Under the pieces are notes generated by a model. The model made no database searches, had not been told where the DNA came from, and saw only the letters and a list, made by a program, of their open reading frames with translations. A stretch of 56,753 nucleotides of DNA, taken from NCBI GenBank assembly GCA_938003765.1, contig CALKYE010000063.1, positions 1 through 56,753 on the forward strand, in the 5' to 3' direction. A program made the position numbers and the translations under genes. The stretch is from an uncultured Planctomycetia bacterium (GTDB lineage: Bacteria; Planctomycetota; UBA1135; GCA-002686595). This document shows, one piece after another, positions 16,967 to 25,827 of this stretch. Every line of letters starts with the position of its first letter. Position 1 is the stretch's first letter.

Positions 16967-17728
16967 ATGCACGCGCGCCCCGAGCCGACGCCTGGCGAGA
17001 CCCTGTTGGACGTCCGCGACCTCGTGAAGGCCTTCAAGCGGCGGCGCGTGGTCGACGGAGTCTCGTTCCGCGTGCGCGCCGGCGAGATCGTCGGGTTGCT
17101 CGGCGCGAACGGCGCGGGCAAGACGACCAGCTTTCGGATGACGGTCGGCCTGACGCGGCCCGACGCCGGCACGGTCACGTTGCGCGGCCACGACTGCACG
17201 CGACTGGCGATGTTCCAGCGCGCGCGGCTGGGCATGGGCTACCTGCCGCAGGACCGCAGCATCTTTCAGCGGCTGAGCGTGCGCGACAACCTGCTCGCGG
17301 TGCTCGAGACCATGCCCTACTCGCGCAGCGAACGCGGCGCGCGCGCGCAGGAGCTGCTCGAGGAACTCGAGATCGCGCACCTGCACGCGAGCCAGGCCGA
17401 CACGCTCTCGGGCGGCGAGCAGCGCCGACTCGAACTGGCGCGCGCGCTCGCGTCGCGGCCCGCGATCCTGCTCCTCGACGAACCCTTCGCCGGCGTCGAT
17501 CCGATCGCCGTGGGCGAGATCCAGCAGCTCATCGGCCGCATGCGCTCGAAGAACCTGGGGATCCTCATCACCGACCACAACGTGCGCGAGACGCTGCAGT
17601 CGACCGATCGCGCCTACGTGATCCACAAGGGCCAGATCCTGCGCGAGGGCACTCCGGCCGAAGTGATCGCCGACGCTCGCGTGCGCGAGGCGTACCTCGG
17701 TCACACCTTCGACGCGCCGGTGGCGTGA
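16967..17728 (+). CDS. lptB: LPS export ABC transporter ATP-binding protein LptB, 253 aa
   Basis: Cytoplasmic ATPase that powers LptFG extraction of lipopolysaccharide from the inner membrane. Walker A GANGAGKTT, the LptB-specific GMGYLPQDRSIFQRLSV and AVLETMPYSRSE, signature LSGGEQRRLELARAL, Walker B ILLLDEPFAGVDPIAV and H-loop LITDHNVRETL are all present in family order, ending REAYLGHTF. Length is normal. The ATG at 16967 follows TACACT by 8 bases. The stop overlaps the GTG of the esterase by 4 bases (GTGA). No other lpt gene is adjacent. It implies a Gram-negative-type LPS envelope. Confidence 0.93.
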   Translation: MHARPEPTPGETLLDVRDLVKAFKRRRVVDGVSFRVRAGEIVGLLGANGAGKTTSFRMTVGLTRPDAGTVTLRGHDCTRLAMFQRARLGMGYLPQDRSIFQRLSVRDNLLAVLETMPYSRSERGARAQELLEELEIAHLHASQADTLSGGEQRRLELARALASRPAILLLDEPFAGVDPIAVGEIQQLIGRMRSKNLGILITDHNVRETLQSTDRAYVIHKGQILREGTPAEVIADARVREAYLGHTFDAPVA

Positions 17729-18384
17729 GCGTGGAAGAGCCTCTCGCTCCGCAGGACGCGATCCGCGCCGGCCAGCTCGACGTGCGCCGTCGCGCGCGCT
17801 GGTTCGAGCGCGGCCCGCTAGACGCGAGCGAGCTGTGGTTCGTGCTGCACGGCTACGGCCAGCTCGCGCGAGTGTTCCTCGACTCGTGTGCGGCGCTGGC
17901 GCGTCCGAACCGTCGCTTGATCGCGCCCGAGGCGCTGTCGCGCTTCTACTTGCGCGGCGGACGCGGGCCGATCGGAGCGACCTGGATGACGCGGGAAGCG
18001 CGCGACGAAGAGATCGCGGACTACGTCGAGTACCTCGATGCGCTCGCGGCGCTCGCGCGCGAGCAGTCGCCGCATGCGACGACGCTGTGCGTGCTGGGCT
18101 TCTCGCAGGGCGTGGCGACGGCGTGGCGCTGGGCGCTCGGCGGGCGAACCGACGTGCAACGCCTGATCGCCTGCGGCGGCGGGGCGCCGCCCGAGCTCGA
18201 TTCCACAGCGCTGGGGACGCGATCGTTCGAACTCATCGTTTCGACCGGCGAGCAGGACGAAGCGTTCGCACCGGACGCCGCGCGCGCCGAACACGAGCGC
18301 TGGCGAGCGGCGGGACTGCGCTGTTCGCTCGAGCCCCACGCGCGCGGGCACCTGCTCGACCAGACGCTGCTCGCGCGTTGGTAA
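17725..18384 (+). CDS. Alpha/beta hydrolase, carboxylesterase/phospholipase-like, 219 aa
   Basis: Serine hydrolase of the small carboxylesterase (PF02230-like) type. Oxyanion segment FVLHGYG, nucleophile elbow GFSQG in CVLGFSQGVATAWRW, acid Asp in STGEQDEAF and a His near the end (HARGHLLD). No signal peptide, so it is cytoplasmic. The GTG start overlaps the lptB stop, so the genes are translationally coupled, although a functional link to LPS export is not established. It ends 22 bases before the convergent PhoX-like gene. Substrate unknown. Confidence 0.82.
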   Translation: MSVEEPLAPQDAIRAGQLDVRRRARWFERGPLDASELWFVLHGYGQLARVFLDSCAALARPNRRLIAPEALSRFYLRGGRGPIGATWMTREARDEEIADYVEYLDALAALAREQSPHATTLCVLGFSQGVATAWRWALGGRTDVQRLIACGGGAPPELDSTALGTRSFELIVSTGEQDEAFAPDAARAEHERWRAAGLRCSLEPHARGHLLDQTLLARW

Positions 18385-18406
18385 CTGTCGCGCCGTCGCG
18401 CTGGCG

Positions 18407-20683
18407 TCAGGCGCGGCGGATGCAGACCACGCCGGGCCGCGGCGGATCGCCCGGACTGCGCGAAGGCCAGTTGCTCCCCACCGGCACGCTCCGCTGCTGC
18501 AGCACGAGCTCGCCGTTCGGGGCGATGAGTCGCATCTCCCGATCGAGCGACGCGTTCGTGCGCACGCCGTGCTGCTCTCCGGGATGCTGAACGGCGAGGA
18601 ACATGGTCTGGCCATCGGGGCTGAAACTCACGCCGCACAGCTCGCACTCGGCAGGCCCGATGGCGAAGCAGTGCGCCAGTCCGGCGCGCGCGCCTCGCGT
18701 GGGGATCATGTAGAGCGCGGACGATCCGAACACGCCGATGAAGTCGTCGGTTCCCGGCGCGCTGGCGCCCTCGCGCGTCACCGCGGCGTTGAGCGACGCG
18801 CCGGGCATGTCGGTGAGCACCCACAGGTTGCCTGCAGGATCGAAGGCGAGGTTGTCGGGGCAAGCCAAACCCAGACCGCCTTCGTGCAACTCGCCGCTCG
18901 AGGCCCAGCGCGACCAGCGCAGCGCACGCGCGCTGCCTTCGCCGGGCGCTTCCTCGATGCGCAGGATCAGACCGTAGCGACGCGAATCGTTCGCGCGCGC
19001 CGCGGGGAACACGCGCACGTCGGGCGAGCCGTCCTTCGAAGTGCTGACGGCGTCCGAGCAAGCGATGAACACGCTCCCGTCGTGCGGGTGCAGCTCGATG
19101 TCCTCGGGTCGTGCGCTGGGCGTGGCGCCGATGGCGTTGGCCATCGCGTACGCGTCGAGGCGCAGCACGTCGAGCTGGTGCGCGCGCAGCGCAGCGGCCG
19201 AGAGCTCGCCCGCGTTCGGCGTCGCGACCAGATCGCCGAGCGTGCAGCGCTCGAACGGCTTGCCGCAGAAGCTCGCGACCGAGGCGGCCCATTGCTCGGG
19301 GCTCGAGCCTTCGAGCTTGGACTCAGCGGTGCGCACGGCGACGTGCCCGCCGCGCGCACGACCGTCGGGCCCGAGTCGGCGATCCGGCAACCACAGGTGG
19401 CCGCCGGCGACGTGTTCGGGCGCCGGGAGCGCGAGCGGAGTCTCGGGCGAGAGCGCCAGCCACTCGCCGCCGCCGTCGACGTCCAAGCGCGCGGCGTAGA
19501 GCGTTCCGTCTTCGAGCAGCTCGACGTTGCGAGAGTCGTCGACGCGCGAGGGCGCCGCGCGACTGACGAACTTCCACACGTGCCCGCCGCGGCGGTCGTC
19601 GCCCATGTACGCCTCGAGCGGTTGCCCCGCGACGGCGCGGAGCGCCACGTTCTCGTGTCGGAAGCGACCCAGCGCGCGCAGCTTGCGCAGCTCGCCGCTC
19701 GCGGGATCGACGTGGCACACCCAGCCGAAGTCGCGCCCGTCGTGCGGCTCACGCAGGCACGCGCCCAGCCCCTCGAACTCGAGCGGCTCGGCGTACGGCG
19801 CCTTGGGCCCCACGGCGCGGAACGGTTTGCGCTCGCGCTCGAGCAGCGCGCCGTCCGCGCCGACGAACTCGCGCTCGTAGTCCTGGATGTTCTCCTCGCA
19901 CGACAGCACGGTGCGCCACGGAGTGATGCCGCCGCTGCAGTTGCTGTGCGTGGGCGTGCGCGGGTCGACGCCGTTGATGCGCCGATGGCGCCGCGATTCG
20001 CGCAGCACTTCGAAGCCGCCGTCGGCTCGACGCCGACAGTGCAGCACCGAGACGCCCAGGTCAGCGAGCGCGAGCCGTGAGAGCTCCTCGAGCGCAGCCC
20101 GCGCGTGCGCCGGCGCCTGCTCGGGTCTCGCGCGCAACTCGACGCTCAGCTCCGCGCTGCGCCAACCCTCGACGACGAGCGTCGCACTCGCGCCGTGCTC
20201 GATCGCAACGCGCGGGAGCGCGCGCCCCTTGACGCGCTCGTAGCACTGCATCCACGGGCGCGCCGAGATGTACTCGTGGTTGACGACGACGAAGAACTCG
20301 TCGCGCGCGCCGTCGAGCGGAACGACGCCGACGAAGTCCGAGTTGTAGCCGAACTCGACTGCGCCCTCGCCGCCCTCGAAACGATCGCCCCACAGCGCCA
20401 GCGGCTCGGCCACGAAGCCCGCGGGCAGCACGAGTTCGTCGGCGACGTCGTAGTTCCGCGGGCAAAGCGGGGCGCCGCCCGTCGCGCTCGGCGTCGCAAG
20501 CGGCAGCCAGTTCGGAGCGCCGTCCGTTGCGACGAACGGCGACGCCAGGACTCCGTCGGATCGCGCGGAGCGACAACCGGGAAGCGCGAGCGCAGCGGCG
20601 CTCAAACCGAGGAACTCGAGCAACTCGCGGCGGTCGAGCGTGGAAGGAGAGAACGGCGTTGAAGGGTCGCGTGAGGGAGTCAT
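18407..20683 (-). CDS. PhoX-type (DUF839) phosphatase, Tat-exported lipoprotein-like, 758 aa
   Basis: Member of the PhoX/DUF839 family, calcium- and iron-dependent alkaline phosphatases of the periplasm or surface. The N-terminus has a twin-arginine segment DRRELLEFLGLSAAALALPG followed by Cys, fitting Tat export with a possible lipid anchor. Family marks are FGYNSDFVGVVPL, FFVVVNHEY, THSNCSGGITPWRTVLSCEE and FACPDNLAFDP-like LACPDNLAFDPAGNLWVLTD. The length fits the family. The ATG at 20683 is preferred to an upstream in-frame start because it places the Tat motif 17 residues in. Divergent from a second phosphoesterase, suggesting a phosphate-scavenging pair; no Pho box was recognised. Confidence 0.85.
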   Translation of the reverse strand: MTPSRDPSTPFSPSTLDRRELLEFLGLSAAALALPGCRSARSDGVLASPFVATDGAPNWLPLATPSATGGAPLCPRNYDVADELVLPAGFVAEPLALWGDRFEGGEGAVEFGYNSDFVGVVPLDGARDEFFVVVNHEYISARPWMQCYERVKGRALPRVAIEHGASATLVVEGWRSAELSVELRARPEQAPAHARAALEELSRLALADLGVSVLHCRRRADGGFEVLRESRRHRRINGVDPRTPTHSNCSGGITPWRTVLSCEENIQDYEREFVGADGALLERERKPFRAVGPKAPYAEPLEFEGLGACLREPHDGRDFGWVCHVDPASGELRKLRALGRFRHENVALRAVAGQPLEAYMGDDRRGGHVWKFVSRAAPSRVDDSRNVELLEDGTLYAARLDVDGGGEWLALSPETPLALPAPEHVAGGHLWLPDRRLGPDGRARGGHVAVRTAESKLEGSSPEQWAASVASFCGKPFERCTLGDLVATPNAGELSAAALRAHQLDVLRLDAYAMANAIGATPSARPEDIELHPHDGSVFIACSDAVSTSKDGSPDVRVFPAARANDSRRYGLILRIEEAPGEGSARALRWSRWASSGELHEGGLGLACPDNLAFDPAGNLWVLTDMPGASLNAAVTREGASAPGTDDFIGVFGSSALYMIPTRGARAGLAHCFAIGPAECELCGVSFSPDGQTMFLAVQHPGEQHGVRTNASLDREMRLIAPNGELVLQQRSVPVGSNWPSRSPGDPPRPGVVCIRRA

Positions 20684-20807
20684 GGCGAAGGGCAGCAGCA
20701 GCGTACGCGCAAGAGCATCGGCGCGAACGGGCGGCGACGAAACCGCGCCGCGTGTGGACGCCCGCGGATGCGCTGCGCCTCGATGGAACGACGGCGTGGC
20801 GTGCGTC

Positions 20808-22775
20808 ATGCTCGCGCGCGTCATGTGGCGACGATCCGCTTCGGTATTGGCCTGCGCAGCGCTTCTCGCCGCGGCTTACGAGCCGCAGCGCGATCGCGAG
20901 CGCTTCACCACCAATCGCAAGAGCGCGGTGGAACTCGCGCTCCCCGACGAGCGCGACTCGTTCGTGTTCGCGGTGTTCGGCGATCGAACCGGAGGTCCTC
21001 CCGAGGGACTCGCCGTTCTCGAGCAGGCGGTTGCGGACGTGAACCTGCTCCACCCCGATCTGGTGATGACCGTCGGCGATCTGATCCAGGGCTACAACGA
21101 CACGCCGCAGTGGCTCGCGCAGAAGGACGACTACAAGCGGATCATGGCGCGGCTCGCCTGCCCTTGGTTCCCGGTGAGCGGCAACCACGACCTGTACTGG
21201 CGCGGCGACGGTCCCAAGCCCGCTGGCGAACACGAAGGCGACTACGAGCAGCACTTCGGCCCGCTGTGGTACGCGTTCGAGCACAAGGACGCGTGGTTCA
21301 TCGCGCTGCACTCCGACGAGAGCAACCCCGAGACGGGCGAGAAGAACTTCAACAAGCCCGAGTGCCAGCGCATGAGCGCCGAGCAGTTCGACTGGCTCGC
21401 AGCGACGCTGCAACGCGCGAAGAGCGCCAAACACGTCTTCGTGTTCCTGCACCACCCGCGCTGGCTCAAGAACAACTACGGCGACGACTGGGATCGCGTG
21501 CACGCGCTGTTGAAGAGCGCGGGCAACGTGACCGCAGTGTTCGCCGGCCACATCCACCACATGCGCTGGGATGGCGAGCGCGACGGCATCGAGTACTTCA
21601 CCCTGGCGACGGTCGGCGGCGAACAGAGCGCGCTCGTGCCCGCCGCCGGCTACCTGCATCAGTACTCGCTCGTGACCGTGCGCGACGGGCGCATCGACGT
21701 GGCGGCCTATCCGGTGGGCGGCGCGATCGATCCCCGCGCGCTGCCGGGAGAGTTGGTCGACGAGACCACCAAGCTCGCGCGGGAGTTCGCGCCGCAATTC
21801 TCCGGGAAGCTGGCCTTCGAGGCCGACGCCTCGATCAAAGGTGAGCTCGAGCTGCGCTTGACGAATCCGTGCGCGCGCAGGATCGAAGTGCAGGTGACGC
21901 CGTCGAGCGCGGACTCGCGCTGGATCGTGACCCCCGATCACGGACACCTCTCCGTCGCGCCGGGCGCCAGCGCAAAGCTGAAGCTGCGGTGCTCGCGCGA
22001 GGCGACGGATCTCGATGCGAGCTTCCGCGCGCTCGAGATCGCTCTGAACGTCGACTACCTCGGCGAACGGGTGCGCGTGCCGCTCCCGCGCCGCGTGCTC
22101 TCCGCGCCGTTCGAACTCGCGAGCGTGCCTGCGCCTGCTCGTCCAGCGAGCGAACACGTGCTCGCGCTCGACGGCGCGCGCGACTGTCTGTCGCTGGCCA
22201 GCGCGATGCTCGACTTGCCGGACGGGCCCTTCACGGTCGAGACCTGGATCTGGGCCGAAGAGTTCCGCGCGCGACAGGGCGTGATCACCAAGACCGAACA
22301 GAGCGAGTTCGGCATGTTCGCGGGCAAGGGCGCGCCTGAGTTCATGGTGAACCTGAACGGACGCTACGTGACGGCGAAGTCCAACGAGCCGTTGCGGGCG
22401 AAGCGCTGGACGCACCTCGCGGGCGTTTTCGACGGTGAGCGCGTGCTGCTCTTCGTCGACGGAGCGCCGGTCGCCGAGCGCGCTGGCAACGGAACGCGCA
22501 AGCGCAACGAGCTGCCGCTGATCATCGGCGGGGACGTGAGTTGGAACGGCGAGGCCAACTCACTCCTCAACGGCGCGCTCGACGAGGTGCGGATCTCTCG
22601 CGTGGCGCGCTACAGCGCGGGCAAACGCTTCGAGCCAGCCAGGCGCCACACGCCCGACGACGACACGGTGCTGCTGCTGCACATGGACGGCGACAGCGGC
22701 GCGTGGAGCTTCGACGACTCGCCGCGCCGAGCGCATCCAGTGCGCGTGGGCAGCGCCGCGGCGCGCGCGCGTTGA
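20808..22775 (+). CDS. Secreted calcineurin-like phosphoesterase with C-terminal LamG-like domain, 655 aa
   Basis: The N-terminal signal peptide (WRRSASVLACAALLAAAY) is followed by a metallophosphoesterase domain: FGDRTGG (replacing the usual D-x-H), VMTVGDLIQGY, VSGNHD and AGHIHHMRW. Residues ~445-640 form a LamG/concanavalin-like jelly roll (FTVETWIWAEEF, THLAGVFDGERVLLFVDG, LDEVRISRVARY), typical of planctomycete secreted enzymes. The D-x-H to D-R variation is shared by some families but could change metal binding. The start may be ATG 20808 or 20823; both give a signal peptide. No Shine-Dalgarno sequence. Divergent from the PhoX-like gene, 124 bases apart. Confidence 0.85.
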   Translation: MLARVMWRRSASVLACAALLAAAYEPQRDRERFTTNRKSAVELALPDERDSFVFAVFGDRTGGPPEGLAVLEQAVADVNLLHPDLVMTVGDLIQGYNDTPQWLAQKDDYKRIMARLACPWFPVSGNHDLYWRGDGPKPAGEHEGDYEQHFGPLWYAFEHKDAWFIALHSDESNPETGEKNFNKPECQRMSAEQFDWLAATLQRAKSAKHVFVFLHHPRWLKNNYGDDWDRVHALLKSAGNVTAVFAGHIHHMRWDGERDGIEYFTLATVGGEQSALVPAAGYLHQYSLVTVRDGRIDVAAYPVGGAIDPRALPGELVDETTKLAREFAPQFSGKLAFEADASIKGELELRLTNPCARRIEVQVTPSSADSRWIVTPDHGHLSVAPGASAKLKLRCSREATDLDASFRALEIALNVDYLGERVRVPLPRRVLSAPFELASVPAPARPASEHVLALDGARDCLSLASAMLDLPDGPFTVETWIWAEEFRARQGVITKTEQSEFGMFAGKGAPEFMVNLNGRYVTAKSNEPLRAKRWTHLAGVFDGERVLLFVDGAPVAERAGNGTRKRNELPLIIGGDVSWNGEANSLLNGALDEVRISRVARYSAGKRFEPARRHTPDDDTVLLLHMDGDSGAWSFDDSPRRAHPVRVGSAAARAR

Positions 22776-22928
22776 GATCTGCGCGGGCGCAACGCGCCGA
22801 CGCGAGGCGCGCAACATCAAGCGCGCGCAAAAGTCACTCGCCGGCCGTCGGCATGCGCCCAGACGGGCGCAGCGCGGTGCTTGCGCCAAAAACAATCGCT
22901 GCCCGCGTTGCGGTCTGGGAGCGTTGGC

Positions 22929-22958
22929 TTGACCGCCCGAAAAACGGGCCGGTATCTT
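22929..22958 (+). promoter_or_regulatory. Promoter of etfBA with hairpin in the spacer
   Basis: TTGACC (22929-22934), 18-base spacer, TATCTT (22953-22958), followed by an ~80-base leader. The spacer holds GCCCG-AAAAA-CGGGC (22935-22949), an inverted repeat that could be an operator. Confidence 0.5.
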
Positions 22959-23045
22959 CCTCCCCCCTTCGAATTCGCGAAGGACGGCCGCAGCGACTGG
23001 CCGCGCGCGAATTGCGCTGAGATCGCCCCACACGCCCGAGCCGAA

Positions 23046-23798
23046 ATGAAAATCATCGCCTGCGTCAAGCGCGTCCCCACGACTGAGGTGCAAGCCAAGG
23101 TCGCCGCGGATGGCAAGAGCATCGACACCACCGGGTTCGAGTACATGCTCAGCTTCTACGACGACCTCGCCGTCGAAGAGGCGCTCAAGACCAAGGAGAA
23201 GCACGGCGGTGAGGTGATCGTGCTCACGCTCGGCCCCAGCGAGAGCAGCAAGGAGCTGCGCGAGGCGCTGGCGAAGGGCGCGGACAAGGCCGTGATCCTG
23301 GTTGACGCCGCGTGGCACACGCGCGACGCGCGCTCGACCGCCAAGGCGCTCGCCGCGAAGATCAAGGAGCTCGGCGCCGACGTGGTCTTCACCGGACGCG
23401 TCGCCACCGACCGCGACCAGGCCTCGGTCGGTCCGATGCTCGCCGCGTACCTCGGGATGTCGTGCGTCACCGACGTCGTGAAGCTCGACCTGAGCGCGCA
23501 GGGCGGCAATGCGCAGCGCGAGAGCGAAGCCGGCGTCGAGACGGTCGAGTTCCCGCTGCCGGCGGTGATCACCTGCGACAAGGGCCTCAACGAACCGCGC
23601 TACGCCGGCCTCAAGGGCATCATGGCGGCGAAGAAGAAGACCATCGAGGAGACGCCGGCGCCCGAGATGCCGAACGCGTCGCGCGTGCTCAAGGTCGAGC
23701 TCCCGCCCGCGCGCAAGGAAGGCCGCATCGTCGGTGAAGGCGCCGCAGCCGTGCCCGCGCTGATCGACGCGTTGAAGAACGAAGCGAAGGTCCTCTGA
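23046..23798 (+). CDS. etfB: Electron transfer flavoprotein beta subunit, 250 aa
   Basis: Beta subunit of the soluble ETF heterodimer that carries electrons from acyl-CoA and other dehydrogenases to ETF:quinone oxidoreductase. It opens MKIIACVKRVP, shows the beta-ETF signature in YDDLAVEEAL and VLTLGPSES, and has the AMP-site segment TGRVATDRDQASVGPMLAAY. Length is typical. etfA follows after 23 bases, so the two form an operon from the promoter at 22929. The ATG at 23046 begins the conserved first strand; no Shine-Dalgarno sequence is visible. Confidence 0.96.
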   Translation: MKIIACVKRVPTTEVQAKVAADGKSIDTTGFEYMLSFYDDLAVEEALKTKEKHGGEVIVLTLGPSESSKELREALAKGADKAVILVDAAWHTRDARSTAKALAAKIKELGADVVFTGRVATDRDQASVGPMLAAYLGMSCVTDVVKLDLSAQGGNAQRESEAGVETVEFPLPAVITCDKGLNEPRYAGLKGIMAAKKKTIEETPAPEMPNASRVLKVELPPARKEGRIVGEGAAAVPALIDALKNEAKVL

Positions 23799-23821
23799 TC
23801 CCCTCTCCCGAGCCACCACCC

Positions 23822-24769
23822 ATGAGCACCATCGTCGTCTTCGTCGAGCACAAGTCAGGTTCCGCGCGTCGCGCGAGCCTCGAAGCCATTGGCGCCGCGC
23901 ACGCCACTGGAATGACCGTCGTGGCCGTCGCCACGGGCCCGGGCGCCGCGGATCTCGGAGCGCAGGTCGGCGCAGCGGGCGCGAGCAAGCTGGTCGCGAT
24001 CACCGGCGCGGACAAGTACAGCCCCGACGGCTGCGCCGCCGATGTCGTCGCGCTCGTTCAAGCGCAAGGCGCCAAGGCGTTCCTGTGCGCGAACACCTCG
24101 ACCGGCAAGGACCTGCTCGCCCGCGTGGCTGGCGCGCTGGATTGCGTGCCGTTCGCCGACTGCATCGAGCTGCGCAACGAAGGCGGCGCGTTCACCGTGC
24201 GGCGGCCGGTGCTGGCGGGCAAGGCCTCGATCACGACGCAGTCCGACAGCGCGGTGCTGTGCGCGTCGTTGCGCCCCAACACGTTCGCCGTCGCGAGCGG
24301 CGCCGGCCCCGCCGAGGTGAGCAGCGTCGCCACCAAGGGCGGCAAGGTCGTCGTCGTCTCGATCGCGGCGAAGCCCGACGCGAAGCTGGACGTCAAGGAA
24401 GCGCCGATCGTGGTCTCCGGCGGGCGCGGACTCCGCGAGGCGGGCCACTTCAAGCTGGTCGAGGACCTCGCCGCCGCGTTCGGCAACGCCGCCGTGGGCG
24501 CGTCTCGCGCCGTGGTGGACGCCGGCTGGCGTCCGCACTCCGAACAGGTCGGACAAACCGGCAAGACCGTTTCGCCGCAGCTCTACTTCGCGGTCGGCAT
24601 CTCGGGCGCGATTCAGCACCTCGCCGGCATGCGGACGTCGAAGGTGATCGTGGCGATCAACAAGGACGCCGCCGCTCCGATCTTCAAGGTGGCCGACTAC
24701 GGCATCGTCGGCGATGCATTCGAGGTCATGCCGGCGCTGACGGAAGCCATCAAGCGGGCGCGAGCCTGA
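23822..24769 (+). CDS. etfA: Electron transfer flavoprotein alpha subunit, 315 aa
   Basis: FAD-binding alpha subunit of ETF. The C-terminal FAD domain carries the full signature: VSGGRGLRE, GASRAVVDAGW, QVGQTGKTVSPQLYFAVG, ISGAIQHLAGM, VAINKD and ADYGIVGD. The N-terminal domain is MSTIVVFVEHKSG... with a normal length of 315. It is the second gene of etfBA, 23 bases after etfB. Two GC hairpins follow within 90 bases of its stop. No acyl-CoA dehydrogenase or ETF-QO gene is in the window, so partners lie elsewhere. Confidence 0.96.
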   Translation: MSTIVVFVEHKSGSARRASLEAIGAAHATGMTVVAVATGPGAADLGAQVGAAGASKLVAITGADKYSPDGCAADVVALVQAQGAKAFLCANTSTGKDLLARVAGALDCVPFADCIELRNEGGAFTVRRPVLAGKASITTQSDSAVLCASLRPNTFAVASGAGPAEVSSVATKGGKVVVVSIAAKPDAKLDVKEAPIVVSGGRGLREAGHFKLVEDLAAAFGNAAVGASRAVVDAGWRPHSEQVGQTGKTVSPQLYFAVGISGAIQHLAGMRTSKVIVAINKDAAAPIFKVADYGIVGDAFEVMPALTEAIKRARA

Positions 24770-24782
24770 AACGATCGACTCG

Positions 24783-24855
24783 CCCGCGCCACGCGGGATC
24801 GTGATCGAGCACAGCGCGCCGACCGCCGTTCGAAGGGACAGCGGCCGGCGCGCTG
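24783..24855 (+). terminator. Tandem hairpins after etfA
   Basis: First hairpin: CCCGCG (24783-24788) with CGCGGG (24792-24797), loop CCA. Second: CAGCGCGCCG (24812-24821) with CGGCGCGCTG (24846-24855), a perfect 10-bp stem extended inward by CCGC/GCGG. They lie 14-86 bases after the stop. There is no strong T-run, so this may be a terminator or a transcript-stabilising structure. Confidence 0.45.
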
Positions 24856-24898
24856 CGCTTGTGAGCCGGGCCCATCGGGTTCAGTTTTGGGACCACGC

Positions 24899-24914
24899 GT
24901 GAGAGAACTCTCAC
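24899..24914. promoter_or_regulatory. Inverted repeat GTGAGAG-AA-CTCTCAC, possible operator
   Basis: Perfect 7-bp arms around AA, ~190 bases upstream of the polysaccharide export gene. A plausible binding site for a regulator of the locus, but no regulator gene is linked. Confidence 0.3.
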
Positions 24915-25104
24915 CGCGAGCACAAGGCCGACCCTCTGCGCCTTTCTCCTCGATCCTGTCGCGGCCTATCATGCGTCGGCCCTGCGCGCGCGCTCGGTTT
25001 CGGCTGCGTGCGCCGGGTTGTGGCCCGGTGTCGCGATTCCCGGCGGACACGTGGCCCGCTCGCAAGCTCAGCCCCTCGCCCCGCCGCGTCGATCTACAGC
25101 TAGC

Positions 25105-25821
25105 TTGAGCACACACCAAATCGCCATCTGGTCCGTCCGCGTCGCGTCCCTGTTCGTGCTGGCCCTGCTCGGCGCTGCCTGCGCATCGCCGGCGCCGGCC
25201 CTGGGGAAGCTCGTCGGCGACATCAACACGACCTACGAGTGGTCGGATGCCGTAATCGCCCCCGGCGACGAGCTCTCCGTCCGGTTCGCAGAGCACACCG
25301 GATACAACCACGAAGTCGTGGTGCGCGAGGACGGCACCGCGTCGTTCGTCGGTGTCGGTCCGCTGCCGGTCGCGGGTCTCGCTCCCCACGAGCTGGAGAC
25401 CAAGCTCGTCGAGCGCTACACCCCCACCTTCGCCACCGCGCCGCGCATCGATGTCCAGCGCAGCGCTCGCGCGGAGCGCCACGTCGTCGTGATGGGCGAA
25501 GTCATGACGCCCGGCCGCGTCGTGTTCGACGGCCGCATGACGTTCCACGAGGCGATCGGCCTGGCGGGCGGCCCGCGCAAGGACACCGCGCTGCTCGAGC
25601 AGACGCTCCTCGTTCGCTGGGTCGCGAGCCAGGGCCGCCAACGCGCCTGGAAGTTCGACGCGCGCGACGACCAGTGGGGCGTGGAGCAGCCGCTCTACCT
25701 CCAACCGGACGACGTCGTGTTCATCCCCAACACCCCGATCGACGACGTCGACATCTGGGTCGAGCAGTACATCCGGCGCCTGCTGCCGTTCCCGCTGCTG
25801 ATCCCCATCGGGAGCCCTTGA
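25105..25821 (+). CDS. Polysaccharide export lipoprotein, Wza/SLBB type, 238 aa
   Basis: Outer-membrane-associated export component of a Wzx/Wzy-type pathway. A hydrophobic signal ends LALLGAACAS with a likely lipid-attachment Cys. The poly_export domain follows (IAPGDELSVRF, VVREDGTASFVGVGPLPVAG), then an SLBB-type segment (VVVMGEVMTPGRVVFDGRMT, AIGLAGGPRKDTALL), ending DDVVFIPNTPIDD. At ~238 residues it is shorter than Wza and resembles short planctomycete and Gram-positive-like versions. The start is uncertain: TTG 25105 gives a compact signal peptide, GTG 25051 a longer one, and no ATG is available. Six bases separate it from the Wzz-like gene. Confidence 0.85.
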   Translation: MSTHQIAIWSVRVASLFVLALLGAACASPAPALGKLVGDINTTYEWSDAVIAPGDELSVRFAEHTGYNHEVVVREDGTASFVGVGPLPVAGLAPHELETKLVERYTPTFATAPRIDVQRSARAERHVVVMGEVMTPGRVVFDGRMTFHEAIGLAGGPRKDTALLEQTLLVRWVASQGRQRAWKFDARDDQWGVEQPLYLQPDDVVFIPNTPIDDVDIWVEQYIRRLLPFPLLIPIGSP

Positions 25822-25827
25822 TCCGCG

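Larger units (their letters stand above)
24770..25104. other. Gap between etfA and the polysaccharide locus
   Basis: 335 bases without a supported gene. Contains the two hairpins after etfA, the inverted repeat at 24899-24914, and TATCAT at 24967 as a weak -10 candidate. The export gene may start within its right end (GTG 25051). Confidence 0.4.
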
